A stretch of 34,730 nucleotides of DNA from Leptospirales bacterium (GTDB taxonomy: Bacteria > Spirochaetota > Leptospiria > Leptospirales > Leptonemataceae), in assembly GCA_019694685.1 (NCBI GenBank), contig JAIBBM010000043.1, positions 1 to 34,730 on the forward strand, given 5' to 3'. The notes beneath the pieces were generated by a model that saw nothing but the letters and a program-made list of their open reading frames with translations, did no database searches and was not told the origin of the DNA. A program made the translations under genes and the position numbers. Below are positions 7,838 through 15,761 of the stretch, in pieces. The first letter of the stretch is position 1. Each line of letters begins with the position of its first letter.

Positions 7838-8919
7838 TGGATTCAGAACAAACAATTCAATCAGAGGCACAGGGCCCGGGTGCACTGGATCGACTACTGG
7901 CTCATGGGCTGGTCCCTGACTTCCTGATTCGATCCGGCATTCGCAGGCTCAATCGCGTGAGACTGAAAGAGGAATTCGCAGCAAATCATGAGGTCAGCCA
8001 GAAACGCCAGCAAGAGCTCATCGCTCGGATTAGGAAGAGCCCGCTTGCAGTAAGCACACGCGAAGCAAACGAACAACACTACGAAGTCCCACCGGAATTC
8101 TTTGAACTGGTTCTGGGAAAGCATCTCAAATACAGCTCCGCCTACTGGGGCGAAGGCGACAAGACTCTGGAGGAAGCGGAAGAAAGGATGCTGAAACTCA
8201 CCTGCCAGCGCGCTCAGCTGGAAGGAGCCAAAAGCATTCTCGAACTCGGTTGCGGATGGGGCTCTCTGACGTTGTACATGGCAGAACATTTTCCATCTGC
8301 TCAGATCACTGCTGTTTCCAATTCACAACCGCAACGTCTTTTCATTGAAGCACGCGCTCGCCAGAGAGGCTTGAAGAACATAACCATCATCACAAGTGAC
8401 ATGAATTCTTTTGAGCCTTCGGACACATTTGATCGAATCGTTTCAGTTGAAATGTTTGAACACATGCGAAACTACGAAATCCTGTTTGATCGGCTGTCAA
8501 AGTGGTTGAATCTGGGAGGAAAGCTCTTTGTGCACATCTTTACGCACAAACACATTTCCTATCTTTTCGAACCACGCGATTCTTCTGATTGGATGTCACG
8601 CTACTTCTTCACAGGTGGAATCATGCCTTCCAATCATCTGCTCTTGTATTTCGCACAGGGATTCACAATCTCCGATCACTGGATTGTAAATGGGCAGCAC
8701 TATCAAAAGACGTCAGAAGCCTGGCTTAAGAACATGGACAACAACCTGCATCGAATTAGAAGACTTTTTGATGAAACCTACGGCGCCGAAAGCAGAAAGA
8801 TGATCGAATACTGGAGAATCTTCTTCATGGCAGTGGCTGAACTCTTCGGAACAAAAAAGGGAGAGGAGTGGATGGTGAATCACTATCTATTTGAAAAAAC
8901 TGGCAACCGCGGAAGCTGA
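7837..8919 (+). CDS. SAM-dependent methyltransferase, CFA/coclaurine-N-methyltransferase type
   Basis: A 360-residue class I methyltransferase of the Mycolic_acid/CFA family. HYEVPPEFF (81-89), ILELGCGWGS (134-143) and SVEMFEHMRNYE (203-214) are the substrate-pocket, SAM-binding and active-site blocks. The EHMRNYE form and the W..YFFTGGIMPSN region resemble plant (S)-coclaurine N-methyltransferases and their bacterial relatives more than true Cfa enzymes. It is therefore a second, distinct methyltransferase in the same operon. It starts at 7837, sharing the A of the preceding TAA. Only seven bases separate its stop from the convergent alcohol dehydrogenase gene. The substrate is unknown; a lipid or amine headgroup is plausible. 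Confidence 0.87.
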   Translation: MDSEQTIQSEAQGPGALDRLLAHGLVPDFLIRSGIRRLNRVRLKEEFAANHEVSQKRQQELIARIRKSPLAVSTREANEQHYEVPPEFFELVLGKHLKYSSAYWGEGDKTLEEAEERMLKLTCQRAQLEGAKSILELGCGWGSLTLYMAEHFPSAQITAVSNSQPQRLFIEARARQRGLKNITIITSDMNSFEPSDTFDRIVSVEMFEHMRNYEILFDRLSKWLNLGGKLFVHIFTHKHISYLFEPRDSSDWMSRYFFTGGIMPSNHLLLYFAQGFTISDHWIVNGQHYQKTSEAWLKNMDNNLHRIRRLFDETYGAESRKMIEYWRIFFMAVAELFGTKKGEEWMVNHYLFEKTGNRGS

Positions 8920-8926
8920 ATTGGAA

Positions 8927-10090
8927 TCACCGCGCGCGATGCAGAATCTCCTGCAGTTCCTCTGTTTGAAGAACAATGGGATTGCCCTTCATGCTGCTTG
9001 CCGCGGCTGCTTTCACGCATAATTCAGAGAAGTGTGAGTCCGTGACGCCAAAGGAAGAGATGCCTGAGATTCCAAGATGGTGCGCAAGATCAGAGACCCA
9101 TTTCACTCCATCCTCCGCTGTGACACTCTGGTCGTTGGTCAGGATCTGAGCAACGACCGCATAACGTTCCAGGGAAGGCGAACCAGGATCACGCCCGCGA
9201 AGAGCTCGAATGTTCACTTCCATCACAGGAGCAAGTAGAGCGGCGCACACTGCACCATGAGGAGCATCAAACGTACCTCCCAGAGGCGCGGCAAATCCGT
9301 GAACTGCACCAAGCCTGGAATTCGCAAGAGCCATACCACCCATCAAAGAAGCAAGCGACATGTCGCTTCTCGCGGCCAGATCGTTGCCGTTCTTAAATGC
9401 GGGCAATAGCGAGCGAGCCCGCATCAAGCCTTCTCTGCAAATCGCATCTGTCATGGGATTGGCTGCATGAGAAACAAACGATTCCAGAATATGCGAGAGT
9501 GCGTCCATTCCAGTATTCGCAGTTAGCGCCGGTGGCACGGTCAACGTAAGCTCCGGGTCAACGCATGCGATCAAGGGAAGGAGGAGAGGACTGCGAAGAC
9601 TGACTTTCAACGAATGCTCCGGAGAAGTTAAGACAGCATTGCGAGTGACTTCAGAACCTGTTCCTGAAGTGGTTGGAATCGCGACGAGTGGAGCTGCACG
9701 ATGCGCAATCGTCTTCCCTTTCCCGATGATCTCCAGGTAGTCCAGAATGTCCCCTGGATTTGTCAGAAGACCGGCTACGGCTCTGGCTCCATCCAGCACT
9801 CCGCCACCACCAAGGCCAATCACCACTGGTTCGCGCACATTGTGTAAGTCTCGCATAACAGCCCGTATTTGATCTATGCGAGGTTCTCCGGCAATTTCGC
9901 ATTCGACGACCGGCATCTCAAGCAAGCCTGCAAGCGCTTGCGCTCTCTCGCGGCTCTTGCCGTGCACAATTACGGCCGTCTTGCCCAGGAGGCGAATGTC
10001 AGAAGCTATTTCCCGAAAAACTCCGGGACCAAAGACAATTCGTGTAGAAGTCGCGAATTCAAAACGCACTTTATCCCCAGCCAGAGTCAT
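8927..10090 (-). CDS. Iron-containing alcohol dehydrogenase
   Basis: 387 residues, the usual length of group III metal-dependent alcohol dehydrogenases. Visible are the N-terminal IVFGPGVF, the NAD-binding [15 protein letters not shown] (canonical GGGS altered to GGGG), [10 protein letters not shown], and metal ligands in [11 protein letters not shown] plus [17 protein letters not shown], with the expected His spacing of 14. It oxidises a primary alcohol to an aldehyde in the cytoplasm. In this operon it probably handles the alcohol made by AlkB. ATG 10090 overlaps the upstream gene by 20 bases; an in-frame GTG just after that gene's stop, preceded by GGGG, is an alternative start. Confidence 0.9.
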   Translation of the reverse strand: MTLAGDKVRFEFATSTRIVFGPGVFREIASDIRLLGKTAVIVHGKSRERAQALAGLLEMPVVECEIAGEPRIDQIRAVMRDLHNVREPVVIGLGGGGVLDGARAVAGLLTNPGDILDYLEIIGKGKTIAHRAAPLVAIPTTSGTGSEVTRNAVLTSPEHSLKVSLRSPLLLPLIACVDPELTLTVPPALTANTGMDALSHILESFVSHAANPMTDAICREGLMRARSLLPAFKNGNDLAARSDMSLASLMGGMALANSRLGAVHGFAAPLGGTFDAPHGAVCAALLAPVMEVNIRALRGRDPGSPSLERYAVVAQILTNDQSVTAEDGVKWVSDLAHHLGISGISSFGVTDSHFSELCVKAAAASSMKGNPIVLQTEELQEILHRAR

Positions 10091-10379
10091 CTGGAAACGA
10101 GTTGGAATATTTTGTACTCTGCCGTGGTTCAGCCATCATGGATTCCACAGTGTCACGCCATTTCTTATAGTGCTCGGTTTGCTTGTGATCCGCTGCGTCC
10201 GATTCTTTGCGATACACTTCTATCAGTAAAAAACGGGAAGGATCTTCTCTATTTTGAAGAACGTCAAAGCGAGCAATCCCTGGCTCCTGCACGCTCATCC
10301 TCGCGTTCTCCAGGGAAGCAATGCGAAAGCTTTCGATTGCATTTTCTTTGACGTGAACACTCACCTGGACAATGAACAT
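10071..10379 (-). CDS. Antibiotic biosynthesis monooxygenase (ABM) domain protein
   Basis: A 102-residue single-domain protein of the dimeric alpha+beta barrel fold. [37 protein letters not shown] and [12 protein letters not shown] match the three standard blocks of ABM/LsrG-like proteins. Members act as cofactor-free monooxygenases or isomerases. It lies ten bases downstream of alkB and overlaps the alcohol dehydrogenase gene, so it is part of that operon. Its substrate is unknown; a role in handling reactive oxidation products is a guess. Confidence 0.85.
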   Translation of the reverse strand: MFIVQVSVHVKENAIESFRIASLENARMSVQEPGIARFDVLQNREDPSRFLLIEVYRKESDAADHKQTEHYKKWRDTVESMMAEPRQSTKYSNSFPDDSGWG

Positions 10380-10388
10380 GGCAACCTC

Positions 10389-11429
10389 TCAGGAAACAAC
10401 GTGATCCAGCGAGTCGACACGCGCATTCATAATAGGAATCCATAGAGGCGGAAGAACAGCGAGCATGAGCATGGCCGGATAACCTGCGGGCAGCTGCGGA
10501 CTATCATCAAAATGACGAAGGATCTGGTACTTCCGGCTGGCCCAGGCATGATGATCCGAATGCCGCGGAAGATTAAACAGAAACAATCTACCGATGATGT
10601 GATTTGAATTCCACGAATGTTGAGGTCGAACTCTCTCGTACCTGTCTCCCGTTCTCTGGCGCGAAAGTCCGTAGTGCTCTATGTAATTCACCGTTTCGAG
10701 GAGAAGGATTCCAATCAACGCGGACAGAAGAAATGCAAGCAGAGGTAGAGTCCCCAGAAAAAGAGCGATCCCCACGAGAAAGACGGCCTGCAAAGTCTGA
10801 TCTACGAGCATTGTGTTATGAATAGATATGAACGCATGCCCGCGATCTCTGGTTCTCTTCGCTGATATCTTCCACGCGGATATATAACCCATGACAATGG
10901 AACGAATCCAGAAAGTATAGAGCCATTCTCCGCGTCTGGAGCTTGCAGGATCAAGTTCTGTGGCAACGTTTCGATGATGTCCGAGGTTGTGTTCTACGAA
11001 GAAGTGCGCGTAAAGAGAGGTGGCTAGCGAAAGGCGCGCCATTCTTTGCGAAAAAGAATCCGCACGATGACCCAGCTCATGCCCTACATTGATTCCGTAA
11101 ACGCCGCATGCAAGTCCAGTTGAAATGATGAGCCCGCTCAATTGCAGAAGGTTCTGACTTCTGGACGCCTCAATCAAGAGCATGCCGATGAGACCGCATT
11201 GAAAGATGACGGCCGCGTTTAACAAATCTGAAAAGATAGTGCTTTGACCCAGAGTGCGTTCGTCGGTCGGATTGTTTACGTCACGCGACAGAAACGGCAA
11301 TGTTTCGAGAATCGGGACAATGCCAAAGACCAGGACCACAGGCGCCCAGACCCATGGTCCCTGAAGAAAAAAGGCGCCATAGCAGGTACCCATCAAAACA
11401 AACGTTGCAAGATACCAGATCGCGCCCAT
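10389..11429 (-). CDS. alkB: Alkane 1-monooxygenase (AlkB-type diiron membrane hydroxylase)
   Basis: 346 residues with about six hydrophobic segments. All AlkB histidine boxes are present: HELGH (117-121), EHNLGHH (146-152), the AlkB-specific NYIEHYGL (248-255) and LPRHSDHH (287-294). These bind the diiron centre that hydroxylates terminal carbons of alkanes or fatty acyl chains. NYIEHYGL distinguishes it from desaturases. It is a little shorter than the Pseudomonas enzyme (about 400). No rubredoxin or rubredoxin reductase gene is present in the window, so electrons must come from elsewhere. GGAG lies about 9 bases before the ATG. It is followed by ABM and alcohol dehydrogenase genes, the expected next oxidation step. 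Confidence 0.93.
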   Translation of the reverse strand: MGAIWYLATFVLMGTCYGAFFLQGPWVWAPVVLVFGIVPILETLPFLSRDVNNPTDERTLGQSTIFSDLLNAAVIFQCGLIGMLLIEASRSQNLLQLSGLIISTGLACGVYGINVGHELGHRADSFSQRMARLSLATSLYAHFFVEHNLGHHRNVATELDPASSRRGEWLYTFWIRSIVMGYISAWKISAKRTRDRGHAFISIHNTMLVDQTLQAVFLVGIALFLGTLPLLAFLLSALIGILLLETVNYIEHYGLSRQRTGDRYERVRPQHSWNSNHIIGRLFLFNLPRHSDHHAWASRKYQILRHFDDSPQLPAGYPAMLMLAVLPPLWIPIMNARVDSLDHVVS

Positions 11430-11456
11430 TTTTCTAACTCCAGTTTTATATTCCGC

Positions 11457-12794
11457 TTAACGGGTCACTTTCGTGTAGTAACCATTGTTCGTGGCGACTC
11501 CCAGTACGTGGCCGTCTTTCTGATCCAGGATAAAAGCATGCTGTACGTTGCCATACCCGCCGTCAAACACAGCTCTGCATTCAGGCACAACAGGATAAGG
11601 CGGGGAGATTCCTTTTTGAAACCAGATTCCTCCGCCCTGCAAAAGCACGCTTGCCACTTCGCCTGAGGCAGGCTCTCTGTACTCTCCTGCAAAACGCGGC
11701 AGCTCAGTTTCCGGAGAAACAGACTGCCTGAACACAAATAGCGGGCGAGTTTCTCCCGCAAACTCCGTGGCTAGATTACCCAGCCTTGCCTGAATTCCAA
11801 CAAGAACTCCCATTGTATCTTCTTCGTACTTAGGAGGATCTCCCAGATAGAAAAGAGCAACGTTGCTGCGCGGGAAGATTTGAAGCCAGGCAGCCACACC
11901 GTTTGCGCCCCCTACGTGATACATCTGCACAATACCCTGACCATCCGTACGGACTCGCCATCCGATTCCGTTGTAGTCCTGAAACTCCGCCGGCGGCGCA
12001 TAGATCTGATTGCGAAGCATGGCGTCCACGCTCTGCGCATGCAAGAACCGCGCGTCTTTCCGTAAGCCTCGCCTCAAAAATACGGACGCGAATTTGGCCA
12101 GATCCGTCACGTTCGTCATCACACCGTAAGCTCCAGTGGAACCTGGAAGCATGCGCGAATCGTTCATTCCTGCTGCCGCGTATACTTCCTGATCAATGAT
12201 GTCCGAAATTTGTCTGTGTGATATCTTTTTAAATGCTTCGCCTAACAGTTGATAGCCGAGATTCGAGTATCGGAATTGCACTCCTGCAGGAGCGGTCTGT
12301 GGAGAGATTGGAAAATCAATCTCTGGATGATGAATCATTTCAGGAGGAACATAGTAACGAAGGTCTGGCATTCCGGAAGAATGAGACAGAAGATGCCGAA
12401 GCGTCACCGCGGGAGAATGATACATCTCTTGTTCAACGTGAAGCCCGGGGAACACGTCTGACAGGCGTTCATCAAAATCAATGATGCCCTTTTCCTGAAG
12501 GCGCATGGCAGCCGTCGCAGTGAATACCTTTGTAATGGATCCCACAGAATAGAGACGAGATGGCACGGAATTGATGTAGCGGCTGTAGACCAGGTCATCA
12601 CCACGGACGACACCTACAGTCATGCTATAGAACACACCCTTTGCAATGTGATACTGGATGTACGCCTCGAGATCATAGGAAAGAGACCTGATTTTCTCCT
12701 CGTCCACATGGACAGGACGAACCGTGCGCACCGGCTCCTCGCTGGTGTAGCAATGAGTGAATAGAACGAGCAACAGTAGTCCGAGCCGGGCCAT
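11457..12794 (-). CDS. Serine hydrolase of the beta-lactamase/DD-peptidase fold, probable lipoprotein
   Basis: 445 residues. The class C beta-lactamase-family triad motifs are all present: SITK with Ser86 and Lys89, YSN at 176-178, and HVGG at 293-296 (the HxG/KTG box). A short hydrophobic N-terminus ends LLLVLFTHC, a loose spirochaetal-type lipobox with Cys15, so the protein is probably a periplasmic lipoprotein. Members of this family are esterases, peptidases or transpeptidases rather than drug-resistance enzymes. It is the first gene of the operon that continues with alkB (28 bases downstream). It may release an acyl substrate by ester hydrolysis; that link is inference. Confidence 0.85.
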   Translation of the reverse strand: MARLGLLLLVLFTHCYTSEEPVRTVRPVHVDEEKIRSLSYDLEAYIQYHIAKGVFYSMTVGVVRGDDLVYSRYINSVPSRLYSVGSITKVFTATAAMRLQEKGIIDFDERLSDVFPGLHVEQEMYHSPAVTLRHLLSHSSGMPDLRYYVPPEMIHHPEIDFPISPQTAPAGVQFRYSNLGYQLLGEAFKKISHRQISDIIDQEVYAAAGMNDSRMLPGSTGAYGVMTNVTDLAKFASVFLRRGLRKDARFLHAQSVDAMLRNQIYAPPAEFQDYNGIGWRVRTDGQGIVQMYHVGGANGVAAWLQIFPRSNVALFYLGDPPKYEEDTMGVLVGIQARLGNLATEFAGETRPLFVFRQSVSPETELPRFAGEYREPASGEVASVLLQGGGIWFQKGISPPYPVVPECRAVFDGGYGNVQHAFILDQKDGHVLGVATNNGYYTKVTR

Positions 12795-12938
12795 AGACGT
12801 CCAGCCTGACTGGCTCCGTTAAAAAGAGAGTCAAACCAAAATGGCGCGGCCGAGAGCCAGTTTTTCCTGGGTCAGATCCTCCGTTTTCCATGCCTTTGAA
12901 CCCGGGCAGGGCTCCGCCCCCCGAGGGGCAAAAAATAT

Positions 12939-12966
12939 TTGACGATATATCCATCGTGGATATATC
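12939..12966 (+). promoter_or_regulatory. padR promoter with overlapping palindromic operator
   Basis: TTGACG (12939-12944) and TATATC (12961-12966) form a promoter with a 16-base spacer. A perfect inverted repeat, arms GATATATCCA (12944-12953) and TGGATATATC (12957-12966) around a TCG centre, covers the spacer and the -10. A PadR-type dimer bound here would block RNA polymerase, so autorepression is likely. The ATG at 12977 is only 10 bases after the -10, so the transcript would have almost no leader. Confidence 0.72.
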
Positions 12967-12976
12967 CATCCTGGAC

Positions 12977-13297
12977 ATGCCTTCCACCGAAAAACTCTCT
13001 CCAGCTGCTCTGGAAATCCTGTTGATCCTTGCGGGACAATCCATGCACGGGTATGCAATCATGAAGACTTCTCGCGGAGAAGGAGGCGTTCGCCTGGGTC
13101 CGGGTACACTCTACCGCTGGCTGGACTCTCTTTCTCAAACCGGTTACATCCGCATCAAGAAAGAAGACGGTCGCAGAAATCTATATGAAATCACACCTTC
13201 GGGAAGGAAGGTCTTACGCGATGAGCTTTCTCATGCCCAGAATCTACTGGCGCGAGCGAAGGTAGCGGGCATTCGCACCCAGGGGAGTGGCGGATAG
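12977..13297 (+). CDS. PadR family transcriptional regulator
   Basis: About 106 residues from ATG 12977. LSPAALEILLILAGQSMHGYAIM and GPGTLYRWLDSLSQTGYIRIKKEDGRRNLYEITPSGR are the winged-helix blocks of PadR regulators. The family usually represses a nearby membrane or transport gene. An ATG at 12890 is in frame but would place the palindrome inside the coding region and adds no family sequence. No Shine-Dalgarno is visible before 12977, which fits a leaderless mRNA; an in-frame GTG at 12956 is another option. The stop is followed four bases later by its membrane partner. Confidence 0.88.
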   Translation: MPSTEKLSPAALEILLILAGQSMHGYAIMKTSRGEGGVRLGPGTLYRWLDSLSQTGYIRIKKEDGRRNLYEITPSGRKVLRDELSHAQNLLARAKVAGIRTQGSGG

Positions 13298-13300
13298 AAA

Positions 13301-13783
13301 ATGAAGCCGAGAAAGCATCAAGGTCGCATAACGCTACGCAGACAGCTGTTTTTGCATGTATTCTATCCAGAGGAATTTCTCAAAACACATCTGGAATCCA
13401 TGTGCGAAGATCTTTCTGATCTAGAGTCAGAAGGAGCGCTGCAGGCACGTGACCTCATAGATCTGGCACTGAACGGGCTGAAAATCAGAATCAAGCATAT
13501 TGCGCGCCGGATGCGCCCCTATCATCACGCTCTTTTGACCGCAACGGTTGCCTTCCCGCTATTTGCGGCGTTCTCTGCCATTTCATTTCTCTTTCTTCCG
13601 ATCAATCTCCTCCCCTGGATTCTGGACTTTCCCTTTCAGGATTCACTCCTCATGCGCGCGGCGATCGTTCTTTCCCTGGTATCCTCTATCCTCTTGATCG
13701 CGAGCGAACGTTCGCCAAAAAACTTTCTGTGTTTGTGTATCAACGCCCCTGTAACTCTATTCTGGACCGTTCTCTTATTTTGA
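13301..13783 (+). CDS. Three-helix membrane protein, PadR partner
   Basis: 160 residues. The N-terminal half is soluble and charged, with LHVFYPEEFLKTHLESMCEDL resembling the short prefix domain found on permeases and membrane proteins encoded after padR genes. The C-terminal half has three or four hydrophobic helices (near residues 78-100, 118-138 and 143-160). I do not recognise a named family. The 3-base gap to padR shows co-transcription. It is probably the membrane-side component of the PadR response. Confidence 0.68.
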   Translation: MKPRKHQGRITLRRQLFLHVFYPEEFLKTHLESMCEDLSDLESEGALQARDLIDLALNGLKIRIKHIARRMRPYHHALLTATVAFPLFAAFSAISFLFLPINLLPWILDFPFQDSLLMRAAIVLSLVSSILLIASERSPKNFLCLCINAPVTLFWTVLLF

Positions 13784-13799
13784 ATCGCGGAGAAAATTC

Positions 13800-14351
13800 A
13801 TGAAAATCGCTCTCATACTACTCTCAGTCGCTTTTGTTTTCATTGCGGGCTTCCTTGCCTATTCCGGAGCTCTGTCCACGGTAGTGGTGAAGGAAGAAAA
13901 AGTCGGGCCGTTTCACATTGTCTATCGAGAAGTCAAAGGCAGCTACAGGCAAACAGGGAAAGTTTCCATGGAAATCCAGAGCTTGCTCAAAGAAAACGGA
14001 ATAGACAATGATCGATTCTTCGCAGTTTACCTGGACGATCCGAGATCCGTGCCAGAGGAAAACCTTCGCAGCCTGGTGGGGCACATTCTTCCCCCGGGGT
14101 CCAGGGAAGCAAAACTTCCAGCGGAATATAAGAGCGCCATCCTCCCTGAAAGACTTGCACTCGTTTCAGTCTTTCCACTGAAAACGCAGGCTTCCATTTT
14201 TCTCGGAATGTTCAAAGTATATCCGGCAATTTTCGCGCAGGCAGCCAAATCTGGTTATCCTGACAAAAAGCCTTCTCTTGAGATCTATGAGCCTTCAAAG
14301 GGTCAGACAATCTATATATATCCATTTGAATACGATACGTCCGGAAAGTAG
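13800..14351 (+). CDS. GyrI-like / effector-binding domain protein with N-terminal membrane anchor
   Basis: 183 residues. MKIALILLSVAFVFIAGFLAY is a signal anchor, followed by VGPFHIVYREVKGSYRQTG and a long FAVYLDDPRSVPEENLRS block, which match the GyrI-like small-molecule-binding domain (the fold of AraC effector and BmrR ligand domains). It is likely a periplasmic or membrane-bound ligand-binding protein. GGAG lies 8 bases before the ATG. It is the third gene of the padR unit, 16 bases after the membrane protein. The ligand is unknown. Confidence 0.78.
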   Translation: MKIALILLSVAFVFIAGFLAYSGALSTVVVKEEKVGPFHIVYREVKGSYRQTGKVSMEIQSLLKENGIDNDRFFAVYLDDPRSVPEENLRSLVGHILPPGSREAKLPAEYKSAILPERLALVSVFPLKTQASIFLGMFKVYPAIFAQAAKSGYPDKKPSLEIYEPSKGQTIYIYPFEYDTSGK

Positions 14352-14405
14352 ACCGGGCTAACCAGTCACCGAAATCGCAAAAACAAACAGCGGACAAAAA
14401 AGCTG

Positions 14406-14456
14406 TTGACGCGAACGTATATATAACTTATTGGTTATATGTCTTATGAGTTATAT
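14406..14456 (+). promoter_or_regulatory. arsR-type promoter and operator half-sites
   Basis: TTGACG (14406-14411) is a candidate -35. ATATAAC (14421-14427) and GTTATAT (14434-14440) are a perfect inverted repeat with a 6-base spacer, and a third GTTATAT follows at 14450-14456 inside the first codons of the regulator gene. The dyad lies where a repressor would overlap the -10 (only TATTGG can be seen there). Autorepression by the ArsR-family product is the simplest reading. Confidence 0.6.
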
Positions 14457-14856
14457 ACCGAACGAATCAGACAGGCTCGACGCTACATTTGCAGCCCTTG
14501 CGGATCCTACCCGGCGCGCGATCTTAATGAGACTCGCAAAAGGGGACGTGTCTGTGATGGCACTTGCCAAACCCTTCGCGATGAGCCAGCCGGCCATATC
14601 GAAGCATCTCAAAGTGCTCGAGCAGGCGGGCCTCATTTCTCGCAGCCAGGATGGACAAAAGCGTCCACGCAAGATTGAAAGCAGTGCTTTTGCGCTCGCA
14701 GACGAATGGTTAGATAAGTTCAGGAAACTCTGGGAATACAGATACGAGCAACTGGACTTCTTGCTGGAAGAAATGAAGAAAACCAGACCAACCAAGAGGA
14801 GAGAAAAATATGCTGGGAAAAAGAAATCTGACAATAACCGCCAAAAGCGATCTTGA
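14446..14856 (+). CDS. ArsR family winged-helix regulator
   Basis: 136 residues from ATG 14446 (a TTG at 14431 is in frame but lies in the operator). TFAALADPTRRAILMRLAKG and AMSQPAISKHLKVLEQAGLISRSQDGQKR are the ArsR winged helix. There is no CxC metal motif, so this is the non-metal subgroup that is typically coupled to an SRPBCC gene. The last 47 bases overlap the following SRPBCC gene in another frame. The C-terminus is rich in Lys and Arg. Confidence 0.9.
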   Translation: MSYIPNESDRLDATFAALADPTRRAILMRLAKGDVSVMALAKPFAMSQPAISKHLKVLEQAGLISRSQDGQKRPRKIESSAFALADEWLDKFRKLWEYRYEQLDFLLEEMKKTRPTKRREKYAGKKKSDNNRQKRS

Positions 14857-15307
14857 AATCGTTTGGACGCGCGCATTCAATGCGCCACCTGAATTTGTTT
14901 TTGAAGCGTTCACAACGCCGGCGCTCGTACAACGGTGGTTACTCGGTCCGGACGGTTGGACCATGCCCGTCTGCGAAATCGACCTTCGCGTCGGAGGAAG
15001 CTATAGATACGTGTGGAGCCACGCGCAACAGGGCACAATGGGAGTCGGGGGCGTATACCGCGAGATCAAGAAGCCTTCCAGAATCGTCCAAACTGAAAAG
15101 TTCGATCAGGCCTGGTATCCTGGAGAAGCCCTCCAGACTCTAGAGCTCAAGAAAGAAGGAAGCATGACATGGATGACTGCCACTGCACTCTTTGAAACAA
15201 AAGAAGCCCGGGATGCGGCTCTGAATTCAAACATGGAAAAAGGAATGGTACCGAGTTACGATAGACTGGACGAAATCGCAGAGCAGAATGCAAAGGCTGC
15301 ATCCTAG
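14810..15307 (+). CDS. SRPBCC / AHSA1-like protein
   Basis: 165 residues. IVWTRAFNAPPEFVFEAFTTPALVQRWL near the N-terminus and the central RVGGSYRYVW are diagnostic of AHSA1-type SRPBCC proteins, which form a helix-grip hydrophobic pocket. AGAGGAGAG six bases before the ATG makes the start secure although it lies inside the arsR-type gene. ArsR-SRPBCC pairs are very common in bacteria, and the protein is thought to bind or sense a small hydrophobic ligand. The function is otherwise unknown. Confidence 0.9.
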   Translation: MLGKRNLTITAKSDLEIVWTRAFNAPPEFVFEAFTTPALVQRWLLGPDGWTMPVCEIDLRVGGSYRYVWSHAQQGTMGVGGVYREIKKPSRIVQTEKFDQAWYPGEALQTLELKKEGSMTWMTATALFETKEARDAALNSNMEKGMVPSYDRLDEIAEQNAKAAS

Positions 15308-15755
15308 AGGAATAAAAAATGGAACAATTACACCGTTTATCTGGTTTGACACTGACGTACAGGAAGTTGCAAAATTTTACAATGGGATATTTAAGAATTC
15401 TAAAGTATTGAGCACAAATCCAATGTCCGCAACGATTGTGATCAACGATCAGAAGTTGCATCTGTTCAATGGGGGCCCGCACTACAAACTCAACGAGGCA
15501 TTTTCTTTGATGGTAAGCTGCGAGACTCAAAAGGAAATCGATTACTACTGGGACAAGCTCCTGGCAGGTGGCGGACAGGAAAGTCGCTGCGGCTGGCTCA
15601 AAGACAAATACGGACTATCATGGCAGATCATTCCAGATGTTCTAGGACAGCTGATCGGAGACAAAGATAGACAAAAAGCAGACAGAGCCATGCAGGCCAT
15701 GCTCAAGATGGCAAAGCTCGATCTGGCGGCTCTGAAGGCAGCTCATCAGGGTTAA
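15288..15755 (+). CDS. VOC family (PhnB/3-demethylubiquinone-like) protein with disturbed start
   Basis: 155 residues if started at ATG 15288, overlapping the previous gene by 20 bases. Family similarity begins at TITPFIWFDTDVQEVAKFYNGIF and continues through FSLMVSCETQKEIDYYWDKL and CGWLKDKYGLSWQIIP, the PhnB-like glyoxalase fold. The best translation signal is AGAGG (15306-15310) followed eight bases later by ATG 15319, but that ATG is one base out of phase with the family frame. Restoring one A after GGAA would give MET followed by ITPFIWFD, the normal N-terminus of the family. The first 130 bases are A+T-richer than the neighbours. The gene may be frameshifted, or rescued by the upstream ATG. 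Confidence 0.75.
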   Translation: MQRLHPRGIKNGTITPFIWFDTDVQEVAKFYNGIFKNSKVLSTNPMSATIVINDQKLHLFNGGPHYKLNEAFSLMVSCETQKEIDYYWDKLLAGGGQESRCGWLKDKYGLSWQIIPDVLGQLIGDKDRQKADRAMQAMLKMAKLDLAALKAAHQG

Positions 15756-15761
15756 TGCCGC

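Noticed and set aside
10876..10890. GCGGATATATAACCC inside alkB, similar to the PadR arm
   Set aside because: Imperfect, unpaired and in the middle of a coding sequence; not treated as an operator.
11457..12794. True beta-lactamase (drug resistance)
   Set aside because: The SxxK/YxN/HxG motifs define a broad hydrolase family; the operon context with alkB and the HVGG in place of KTG favour an esterase or peptidase.
12911..12937. G+C-rich hairpin (GCCCC/GGGGC) followed by AAAAAA before padR, resembling a terminator
   Set aside because: The A tract is on the wrong side for either strand: plus-strand RNA would have A, not U, after the stem, and on the minus strand the T tract precedes it.
14309..14322. 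TATATATCCAT resembling the PadR operator arm
   Set aside because: It is a single half-site inside the end of the GyrI-like coding region, without the paired arm, so chance similarity is more likely.
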